Source of the DNA: Candidatus Omnitrophota bacterium
GTDB lineage: Bacteria; Omnitrophota; Gorgyraeia; JAHIPI01
Assembly (NCBI GenBank): GCA_030616695.1
Contig: JAUWWU010000064.1
Location: 1 to 6,037, forward strand
Direction: 5' to 3'
DNA: 6,037 nt
A program made the position numbers and the translations under genes. Shown here piece after piece: positions 1-5,108 of the stretch. Position 1 is the first letter of the stretch, and each line of letters begins with the position of its first letter. A model generated the notes under the pieces. That model saw only the letters and a list, made by a program, of their open reading frames with translations. It made no database searches and was not told the DNA's origin.

Positions 1-12
1 AAGCTGAGGTAA
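1..12 (+). CDS. mraY: 3' end of MraY (phospho-MurNAc-pentapeptide transferase), last three residues and stop
   Basis: The first twelve bases read AAG CTG AGG TAA, that is K-L-R-stop. MraY proteins commonly end in a short basic tail of the type LKxR (E. coli ends in KVR), and in the dcw cluster mraY lies directly upstream of murD. MraY is the membrane enzyme that transfers phospho-MurNAc-pentapeptide from UDP to undecaprenyl phosphate to make lipid I. Only four codons are visible, so the call rests on context plus this tail; the residues alone could be chance. The stop codon abuts, and shares its last base with, the palindromic element that follows. Confidence 0.55.
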   Translation, partial: KLR

Positions 13-163
13 GGGGACGTTTCACTTTACTCTAACGTCTTGACAATAAAGAAGTTGCGACATGTCAATTTCCATTTTTGGAAAATTAGGTTTATGAAAG
101 TGGAAAACGTCCACTCGTAACATGTTGATGTGCAAGAAGTTGTAGCAAAGTGAAACGTCCCCT
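12..163. repeat. 152-bp imperfect palindrome with 17-bp perfect terminal inverted repeats (MITE/REP-like element)
   Basis: The ends are exact inverse complements: AGGGGACGTTTCACTTT at 12-28 and its complement at 147-163. The symmetry continues inward without a gap, with every pair i and j summing to 175. By hand count about 53 of 76 pairs are Watson-Crick, against about 19 expected by chance, and several more are G-U. Inner blocks include 38-42/133-137, 54-56/119-121, 58-60/115-117 and 69-74/101-106. There is no open reading frame of useful length, no U-tract typical of a terminator and no convincing promoter. A TTGACA at 40-45 lacks a matching -10 box. The element fills nearly the whole mraY-murD gap, ending just before the murD ribosome binding site. 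As RNA it could fold into one long interrupted hairpin. Non-autonomous elements mobilised in trans, including those linked to Y1/REP-associated tyrosine transposases, have this architecture. That assignment is inferred; I see no clear target-site duplication. Confidence 0.75.
97..112 (+). repeat. Degenerate internal copy of the palindrome's end motif
   Basis: Bases 97-112 (AAAGTGGAAAACGTCC) match the right arm start at 147-160 (AAAGTGAAACGTCC) in the same orientation, apart from two extra bases in the middle. The same stretch holds a small perfect hairpin, AGTGG at 99-103 with CCACT at 111-115. It suggests internal duplication or stepwise growth of the element. The match is short, so chance similarity is possible. 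Confidence 0.4.
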
Positions 164-164
164 C

Positions 165-170
165 AAAGGA
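165..170 (+). promoter_or_regulatory. Ribosome binding site of murD
   Basis: AAAGGA lies 5 nt upstream of the ATG at 176, a good Shine-Dalgarno sequence and spacing. It begins one base after the right arm of the palindrome, so the element stops just short of it. If the right arm pairs with the left arm in the mRNA, the site would sit at the foot of a long stem. Confidence 0.7.
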
Positions 171-175
171 AAAAT

Positions 176-1540
176 ATGGATGTTGCGAATAAGCGGGTTA
201 TGGTAGTAGGCCTCTCAGACAGCGGATTTAGCGCAGCCAAGCTTTTAAAGAAACTAAAGGCAAGGGTGCGGATAAGCGAATTACGCCGTGACGACGACGT
301 GAAAATGAGATTAAAACTGCTTGACGCTGTCGAGTTTGAGGCGGGAGGCCATACAAAGCGTTTCATATCAAAAAGCGATCTAATCGTCGTCAGTCCGGGC
401 ATTGCGCCCGACGCAGTGCCTTTCCGCTGGGCCAAAGAGGAAGCTATCCCGATAATAAGCGAACTGGAATTGGGGTATATGTTTTGCTCTGCGCCTATAA
501 TTGCCGTAACGGGGACAAACGGTAAGAGCACAACAGCATCCCTCATACACGAAGTACTCAAGGCAAACGGCATCAATTCTTTTCTTCTCGGCAATATCGG
601 AAGGCCCATATGCGAAGACATCCTGGATGTCCCCTGCGAATCGGTAGTAGTACTTGAGGTTAGTTCCTTTCAGCTTGAGGCAATAAAGACATTCAGGCCT
701 AAAATAGCCATCCTTCTAAACGTGAGCCGGGACCACCTTGATAGATACGGCAGTATGGAAGAGTATAGAAATGCAAAACTGCGGATATTCGAAAATCAAC
801 AGCACTCTGACTATGCGATCCTCGATTACGATGACTCGACAATGCGGAGACTTTCCGGCAAAATAAAATCCAGGGCCTTTTACTTCAGCGCATCCAGGAA
901 GGCGGAAGGCGGGCATATAGAAGGAGGCAAATTATTAGTGGGCTTAAGGGGCAGGGTTGAAGAGGTGTGCGGCAAGAAAGACATAAGGCTTTGCGGGACG
1001 CATAATTTGAAAAATGTCCTTGCCGCAGCGATTGCCGTAAAGATTATTAATGAAAAATGCGATATAGCGGGTCCGGTAAGGGGTTTTAAGGGCCTGAGGC
1101 ATAGATTTGAACTCGCGGCCGAGATAGAAGGCATCCCTTTTATCGATGATTCAAAGAGCACCACCGTTGATAGCACAGTAAAGGCGCTCGAGTCTTTTTC
1201 CGACGGAAATGTTATCCTGATTGCCGGCGGAAGGGATAAAGGCAGCGATTATTCCCTTCTCGCAGCCCAAATAAAAAAGATAAAACATCTTGTCTTATTA
1301 GGGGAGGCGCGCGAAAAGATACGCAAGGCCTTAGCCGGCTTCGGCGTCCCTATTGCGGATGCGGCTACAATACGGGAGGCCGTTTCTTTTTCCAGAAAAA
1401 TCGCCAAAGAGGGCGATACGGTTCTTTTGTCCCCTATGTGCTCAAGCTTTGATATGTTCAGGGATTATAAGGAGAGGGGCGAGGTATTCAGAGAGGCTGT
1501 TTTTGAGGAATTGCGCACCGCAGGCGCGATAAAAATATAG
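176..1540 (+). CDS. murD: UDP-N-acetylmuramoyl-L-alanine--D-glutamate ligase MurD
   Basis: This cytoplasmic Mur ligase adds D-Glu to UDP-MurNAc-L-Ala using ATP. The protein is 454 residues, normal for the family. Visible landmarks are the N-terminal UDP-binding Rossmann segment (VMVVGLSDSGFSA, 8-20; VVSPGI, 71-76), the P-loop GTNGKST (113-119), LEVSSFQLE (160-168) with the metal-binding Glu161, NVSRDHLDRYG (182-192) with His187, and YRNAKLRIFEN (198-208), where Lys201 fits the carbamylated lysine. Further on are THNLKN (275-280), HRFE (309-312), DDSKSTT (324-330), GGRDKG (351-356) and the C-terminal SPMCSSFDMF (419-428). The set, especially SSFQLE and the SP-S-FD-F block, separates MurD from MurC, MurE and MurF. 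The ATG at 176 is supported by AAAGGA 5 nt upstream and by the motif distance from the N-terminus. A small oddity is Thr330, where many homologues have Asn (DSKATN). It is the first gene after the palindrome, with ftsW 10 nt downstream. Confidence 0.97.
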   Translation: MDVANKRVMVVGLSDSGFSAAKLLKKLKARVRISELRRDDDVKMRLKLLDAVEFEAGGHTKRFISKSDLIVVSPGIAPDAVPFRWAKEEAIPIISELELGYMFCSAPIIAVTGTNGKSTTASLIHEVLKANGINSFLLGNIGRPICEDILDVPCESVVVLEVSSFQLEAIKTFRPKIAILLNVSRDHLDRYGSMEEYRNAKLRIFENQQHSDYAILDYDDSTMRRLSGKIKSRAFYFSASRKAEGGHIEGGKLLVGLRGRVEEVCGKKDIRLCGTHNLKNVLAAAIAVKIINEKCDIAGPVRGFKGLRHRFELAAEIEGIPFIDDSKSTTVDSTVKALESFSDGNVILIAGGRDKGSDYSLLAAQIKKIKHLVLLGEAREKIRKALAGFGVPIADAATIREAVSFSRKIAKEGDTVLLSPMCSSFDMFRDYKERGEVFREAVFEELRTAGAIKI

Positions 1541-1541
1541 A

Positions 1542-1546
1542 AAGGG
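1542..1546 (+). promoter_or_regulatory. Ribosome binding site of ftsW
   Basis: AAGGG in the 10-nt murD-ftsW gap lies 4 nt from the ATG at 1551. The whole gap is just this site and the spacer, so ftsW depends on transcription through murD. Confidence 0.55.
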
Positions 1547-1550
1547 CAGG

Positions 1551-2648
1551 ATGCAGACATTAAGGGCCGCAAGGAGGACTCTCCTTATAACTACTGCTGT
1601 GCTTATCGCCATCGGAGTGATCGCGGTTTACAGCTCAAGCGCAGTCTATGCCCACGAGAGGTTCGGCGATAATTTCTTTTTTTTAAAGCGGCATCTCGTC
1701 TCGCTTATTTTAGGGATAGCCTTGGCTTTTGTTTTTATGCGCAGCGATCTCAGCGTCCTGAGAATGCATTCTAAAAAGTTTCTTTTCCTGTCGCTTACGC
1801 TTCTTGTTTTTGTGCTTATTCCGGGAGCGGGCCTTTCTATAGGAGGGGCCAGGAGATGGCTTAAAATAGGCGGCTTACAGTTTCAGCCCGTTGAATTCGT
1901 AAAGCCGTTTTTTTTATTATACATCGCGGATTTTCTTGACAGGAAGTTCCTTAAGAAGGATTCCCTTTTTGAGATGTATATCCCCTTGCTTTTTGTTATT
2001 TGTGCGGTTTGCGGACTTGTGTTACTGCAGCCCGACCTGGGAAGCGCCGTTGAGCTGGCCCTTGTAGGTTTCGTGCTGCTTTTTGTATATGGAGCCAGGA
2101 TAAAACATCTATTTTTTACCTTTTTGGCAGGCATTCCGCTACTTCTTCTAGTGATACTGAGGAGTCCGTATAGGTTATCGCGGGTACTTGCCTTTCTCGA
2201 TCCGTGGAAAGACCCGAAAGGCACGGGGTTTCAGATGATACAGTCGTTTATCGCGCTGGGTTCCGGCGGGCTTTTCGGCGTAGGCCTCGGCAATTCAAAA
2301 CAGAAATTGTTTTACCTGCCGGAGTCGCATACGGATTTTATCTTTTCTATAATAGGGGAGGAGCTCGGATTTTTAGGCGCGGCATCGATAGTCCTGCTTT
2401 TTGCCCTGCTTGTCTGGAAAGGCATGGAGGTAGCGCTTAAAAAGGATTCCGAATTTTCGCGTTTACTCGCTTTTGGGATATCGTTGATGATAGGAATGGA
2501 GGTCGTGATACATATAGGCGTGACCGCAGGCATCCTGCCCACAAAAGGCCTGCCGCTGCCATTCCTTAGTTACGGAGGAAGCTCTTTCGTGTCCCATATG
2601 ATTTTAATAGCTATACTTTTGAATTTAGGAAGGGAAGATGTTAGATAA
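1551..2648 (+). CDS. ftsW: Septal peptidoglycan glycosyltransferase FtsW (SEDS family)
   Basis: FtsW is the integral membrane polymerase that extends glycan strands from lipid II at the septum, working with a class B penicillin-binding protein. The 365-residue protein shows about ten hydrophobic segments (roughly 11-30, 46-64, 77-92, 113-128, 142-159, 164-181, 186-203, 264-287, 303-325, 337-358), with the large extracytoplasmic loop near 204-262. SEDS hallmarks are GARRW (99-103), QPVEFVK (112-118), QPDLGS (160-165), FLDPW (215-219), QSFIALGSGG (231-240), LPESHTDFIF (256-265), GEELGF (269-274) and LPTKGLPLPFLSYGGSS (329-345). Asp262 in the TDFIF block corresponds to the acidic residue essential in FtsW/RodA. 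The TKGLPLPF form and the dcw location favour FtsW over RodA. Odd positions are Val114-Glu115-Phe116 where QPSEL is usual, and His321 where Asn is common before IGV. There is no long cytoplasmic N-terminal extension. Its last 11 nt overlap murG. Confidence 0.95.
   Translation: MQTLRAARRTLLITTAVLIAIGVIAVYSSSAVYAHERFGDNFFFLKRHLVSLILGIALAFVFMRSDLSVLRMHSKKFLFLSLTLLVFVLIPGAGLSIGGARRWLKIGGLQFQPVEFVKPFFLLYIADFLDRKFLKKDSLFEMYIPLLFVICAVCGLVLLQPDLGSAVELALVGFVLLFVYGARIKHLFFTFLAGIPLLLLVILRSPYRLSRVLAFLDPWKDPKGTGFQMIQSFIALGSGGLFGVGLGNSKQKLFYLPESHTDFIFSIIGEELGFLGAASIVLLFALLVWKGMEVALKKDSEFSRLLAFGISLMIGMEVVIHIGVTAGILPTKGLPLPFLSYGGSSFVSHMILIAILLNLGREDVR
2627..2635 (+). promoter_or_regulatory. Ribosome binding site of murG, inside the ftsW 3' end
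   Basis: AGGAAGGGA lies within the ftsW coding end. The AGGA part is 7 nt from the murG ATG at 2638, a good spacing; the second AGGGA is too close. The site favours the 2638 start and implies that ribosomes finishing ftsW expose or reach the murG start. Confidence 0.6.
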
Positions 2649-3747
2649 TAGAATCCGCGGTAAGAAAATATGCGTGGCTTGCGGCGATAGCGCCGGCCAT
2701 ATCTTTCCGGGGCTGGCTCTTGCGGAGGAGCTTACGAGAAGGTACAAAGATGTGAAGATCTCGTTTCTCACTTCAGGCGATAGACTAGCGAGGTCCCTTC
2801 TTGCGGAAAGCGGATTTAGTTTACATGTATTGCCTTTGCACCGGCAGCGGAGGCCTATGCGCGAAAATCTTAAATTTCTCTCAGGGCTACTTAAAGGAAC
2901 GCTTGAGTCCGTCAGGATCATATTTTCGGAGCGGCCGGATTGCTTTGTCGGGTTCGGCTCATATGTCGCAGGGCCCCCTTTCGTAGCCGCCTTGTTGTTG
3001 GGCGTCCCTACGCTTATCCACGAGCAAAACGCCGTAATGGGGAGGGCGAATAGGATTATGCGGCGCTTTGCGACAAAGGTGGCGATAAGTTTCAAGGAGG
3101 ATGATAACCGCAGGGGCAGGAATGTCGTTTTTACCGGCAATCCGATAAGAGAATCGGCCGCAAGGACCTGTGACAAAACAAAGGCCCTGGATTCATTGGG
3201 GTTGGAGGGGAATAAATTTACAATATTGATTATCGGAGGCAGCCAGGGATCGCGGGCGATTAATTCGATGACGATTGAGATGTTAAGAGATATGCGTAAA
3301 GGGCTGCGGGACAGGATGCAGCTCATACATATAAGCGGAGAAGGCGATTACGAATGGGTGAAAAGGGCCTATGAGGATATTGACATCGGTTATAGACTTT
3401 ATCCATTTTTTAGGGATATGGGCACCCTCTATAGCGCCAGCGATATCTCTATCAGCAGGGCAGGCGCATCCGTTATATATGAGTTATGCATGCACAGGAT
3501 ACCTTCGATACTGATACCGTACCCTTTTGCGGAAAGCCACCAGGTTCAAAATGCCGGGTTTCTTGCGCAAAGAGAAGCGGCGGCCGTAATAGACGAAAAC
3601 AGGTGCTCAAAGGCATCTCTTCTCAAAGAAGTGGAGCGGTTCATTGACGAAAAAGAGGTTAGAAAGTCGATGGGCGAAAAAATGGCGGCTCTAGTAGCTT
3701 TTGACGCCGCCGGAAGATTGGCTGACGAAGTAAGCTCTTTGCTATGA
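2638..3747 (+). CDS. murG: UDP-GlcNAc:lipid I N-acetylglucosaminyltransferase MurG
   Basis: MurG is a peripheral membrane GT-B (family 28) enzyme on the cytoplasmic face. It adds GlcNAc to lipid I to give lipid II, the substrate of FtsW encoded just upstream. The product is 369 residues, a usual length. The N-terminal acceptor domain has CGDSAGHIFPGLAL (15-28), GFGSYVAGPP (105-114) and HEQNAVMGRAN (128-138). The interdomain segment has FTGNPIRESA (165-174). The C-terminal donor domain has IIGGSQGSRAIN (198-209), SRAGASVIYEL (273-283), where Glu282 fits the ribose-binding Glu, and PYPFAESHQVQNA (294-306), with the HQxxN signature. The main oddity is the first glycine-rich loop, usually GGTGGH and here GDSAGH (16-21), although the catalytic-region His21 is kept. 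The ATG at 2638 has a Shine-Dalgarno sequence 7 nt upstream and gives the normal short N-terminus. It overlaps ftsW by 11 nt and murC by 4 nt. Confidence 0.95.
   Translation: MLDNRIRGKKICVACGDSAGHIFPGLALAEELTRRYKDVKISFLTSGDRLARSLLAESGFSLHVLPLHRQRRPMRENLKFLSGLLKGTLESVRIIFSERPDCFVGFGSYVAGPPFVAALLLGVPTLIHEQNAVMGRANRIMRRFATKVAISFKEDDNRRGRNVVFTGNPIRESAARTCDKTKALDSLGLEGNKFTILIIGGSQGSRAINSMTIEMLRDMRKGLRDRMQLIHISGEGDYEWVKRAYEDIDIGYRLYPFFRDMGTLYSASDISISRAGASVIYELCMHRIPSILIPYPFAESHQVQNAGFLAQREAAAVIDENRCSKASLLKEVERFIDEKEVRKSMGEKMAALVAFDAAGRLADEVSSLL
3744..3747 (+). promoter_or_regulatory. ATGA stop/start overlap coupling murG to murC
   Basis: The murC ATG (3744-3746) overlaps the murG TGA (3745-3747). 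No convincing Shine-Dalgarno sequence lies at the usual distance; the nearest purine run, GAAG at 3727-3730, is 13 nt away. murC translation therefore probably depends on re-initiation by ribosomes ending murG. The overlap is seen; the coupling is inferred. Confidence 0.6.
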
Positions 3748-5108
3748 AAAAAACAAGAAATAAAATACATTTTATAGGCATAGGCGGAATAGGGATGAGC
3801 GCCATCGCCAGGATATTGAACCGCAGGGGGTTCGGCGTATCCGGTTCCGACGAAAAAGCGACCCCGCTAATAAAAAAGATGCGGTCTGAGGGCATAAAAT
3901 GCTTTATCGGCCACAGCGAAAAGAACCTGGGCGATTGCGAGAAGGTTGTTTATTCGACTTCGATAGAAAGGGATAACGTTGAATTGCGCGCGGCGCGCAA
4001 CCGGGGCATTGAGATAATTCACAGGGCCGCAATGCTATCAAGCATAATCGACGGCAGGAAAAGCATCGCCGTTACCGGCACGCACGGCAAGACCACTACG
4101 ACAGCCGCCCTGGCATTAATATTTAAAAAAGCGGGGCTGGAACCGGCAGCGGCAATCGGCGGAGAAGTTTTGAATTTTCAATCAAATACCCTTGACGGAA
4201 AAGGGGATTATTTTATATTAGAGGCCGATGAGAGCGACGGTTCCTTTCTGGAATTTTACCCTGATGAGATCGTGCTGCTTAATATTGACAGGGAACATCT
4301 GGACTATTATAAGAATATCGGTAACGCAATTGATGCCTACCGCCGGTTTACGAAAAATCTAAAGAAAAAAGGGGCCATATTCTACAATGCCGACGACGCG
4401 CGCCTAAGGCGCTTGTTAAATAAACACCGCGGCAGGTGCGTGAGTTTTGGGACTACCGGCCGGCCGAGCGTAAAAGCTACAAAGATAAGACAAAGCGGCT
4501 TTAACATCTGCTTCAGATGCGTTATAAATAATAAACCGATGCCGGGAGAGGTCAGCTTTCCCGTGCCCGGCCTCCATAATGTCACGAATGCATTGGCGGC
4601 GATAGCAGTAGCAAATGAAGAAGGGATCCCTTTCAGCAAGATAAAAGGGGCCCTGGCCTGCTACAAGGGGACTAAGAGGAGGTTTGAGGTAAAGGATGCT
4701 TCCGGCGGGATCACGCTGATAGAAGATTATGCGCACCACCCGACAGAGATCGAGGCCGTATTGCGCGCCTGCAAACCGCTTAGCAGGAACATTATCGTCG
4801 TCTTTCAGCCTCACAGATATACGAGGACCAAAGACCTTTTTAAGGAATTTATTAGTTGCTTCAAGCCGGCAGGCCATGTTATATTGACAGATATATATGC
4901 CGCGAACGAAAAGGCCATAAGGGGCGTCACGTCAAAACAGCTTTTTATGAAAATGAAGCGAAGCGGCGCAAGAAATGTGGAATACATGAAAAAGGACGCC
5001 ATCGCCGGACGGGTTAAAGATATTGCGGGGAATGGCGACATGGTCCTGATACTCGGCGCGGGCGATATCAATGAGGTGGCGGAGGAACTTTCGAAGGGGC
5101 GCATATGA
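3744..5108 (+). CDS. murC: UDP-N-acetylmuramate--L-alanine ligase MurC
   Basis: MurC is the first Mur ligase, joining L-Ala to UDP-MurNAc with ATP in the cytoplasm; its product is the MurD substrate. The protein is 454 residues, usual for MurC. The N-terminal Rossmann domain has HFIGIGGIGMSAIA (9-22) and VSGSD (32-36). The central ATPase domain has the P-loop GTHGKTTTT (112-120), EADESDGSFL (160-169) and NIDREHLDYY (180-189), then PGLHNVTNALAA (275-286). The C-terminal domain has KRRFE (311-315), EDYAHHPTEI (327-336), FQPHRYTRT (354-362) and LGAGDI (437-442). The GTHGKTT, DYAHHP and QPHRYTR blocks identify MurC and exclude the other Mur ligases and Mpl. No expected motif is missing. The start at 3744 places GIGGIGMS at the normal distance from the N-terminus. 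It overlaps murG and murB by ATGA at each end. A 17-bp palindrome lies inside at 3984-4000. Confidence 0.97.
   Translation: MKKTRNKIHFIGIGGIGMSAIARILNRRGFGVSGSDEKATPLIKKMRSEGIKCFIGHSEKNLGDCEKVVYSTSIERDNVELRAARNRGIEIIHRAAMLSSIIDGRKSIAVTGTHGKTTTTAALALIFKKAGLEPAAAIGGEVLNFQSNTLDGKGDYFILEADESDGSFLEFYPDEIVLLNIDREHLDYYKNIGNAIDAYRRFTKNLKKKGAIFYNADDARLRRLLNKHRGRCVSFGTTGRPSVKATKIRQSGFNICFRCVINNKPMPGEVSFPVPGLHNVTNALAAIAVANEEGIPFSKIKGALACYKGTKRRFEVKDASGGITLIEDYAHHPTEIEAVLRACKPLSRNIIVVFQPHRYTRTKDLFKEFISCFKPAGHVILTDIYAANEKAIRGVTSKQLFMKMKRSGARNVEYMKKDAIAGRVKDIAGNGDMVLILGAGDINEVAEELSKGRI
3984..4000. repeat. 17-bp GC-rich perfect palindrome inside murC
   Basis: TTGCGCGC (3984-3991) and GCGCGCAA (3993-4000) are exact inverse complements around a single G. 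In RNA this could form a 7-bp stem with a CGG loop. It encodes residues 80-86 of MurC (around ELRAARN), so it may be only a by-product of GC-rich Arg and Ala codons. No U-tract follows, so it is not a terminator. Confidence 0.5.
5093..5099 (+). promoter_or_regulatory. Ribosome binding site of murB, inside the murC 3' end
   Basis: GAAGGGG lies 5 nt upstream of the ATG at 5105 and 11 nt upstream of a second ATG at 5111. The spacing favours 5105, which also overlaps the murC stop as ATGA, the same arrangement as murG-murC. Confidence 0.65.

Noticed and set aside
40..68. TTGACA at 40-45 as a -35 promoter box for murD
   Set aside because: At 16-18 nt spacing the bases (TGTCAA and shifts) do not resemble a -10 box. 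TTGACA is also complementary to TGTCAA at 63-68, so it can be explained by local palindromic structure.
93..119. Tiny open frame (ATG at 94 to TAA) inside the element
   Set aside because: It has only eight codons and no ribosome binding site, and lies in a palindromic repeat; there is nothing to support a peptide.
12..163. The palindrome as an intrinsic terminator after mraY
   Set aside because: The perfect arms are separated by 118 nt and no T-run follows the right arm; the next bases are the murD ribosome binding site.
12..175. CRISPR repeat or riboswitch in the upstream gap
   Set aside because: The arms are inverted, not direct, repeats and there is no regular spacer unit. No known riboswitch core was recognised.
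163..621. 152-codon open frame on the minus strand opposite the murD start
   Set aside because: It covers the conserved MurD N-terminal and P-loop region in antisense and has no motif of its own.
2625..3326. 233-codon open frame on the minus strand opposite murG
   Set aside because: murG on the plus strand has all its family motifs. The antisense frame has no recognisable domain and results from codon bias.
4400..4412. GCGCCT-A-AGGCGC small palindrome in murC
   Set aside because: It is only 6 bp per arm in GC-rich coding sequence, easily due to chance.
4416..4877. 153-codon open frame on the minus strand opposite murC
   Set aside because: It lies fully inside well-supported murC and shows no family motif; it is a shadow frame.
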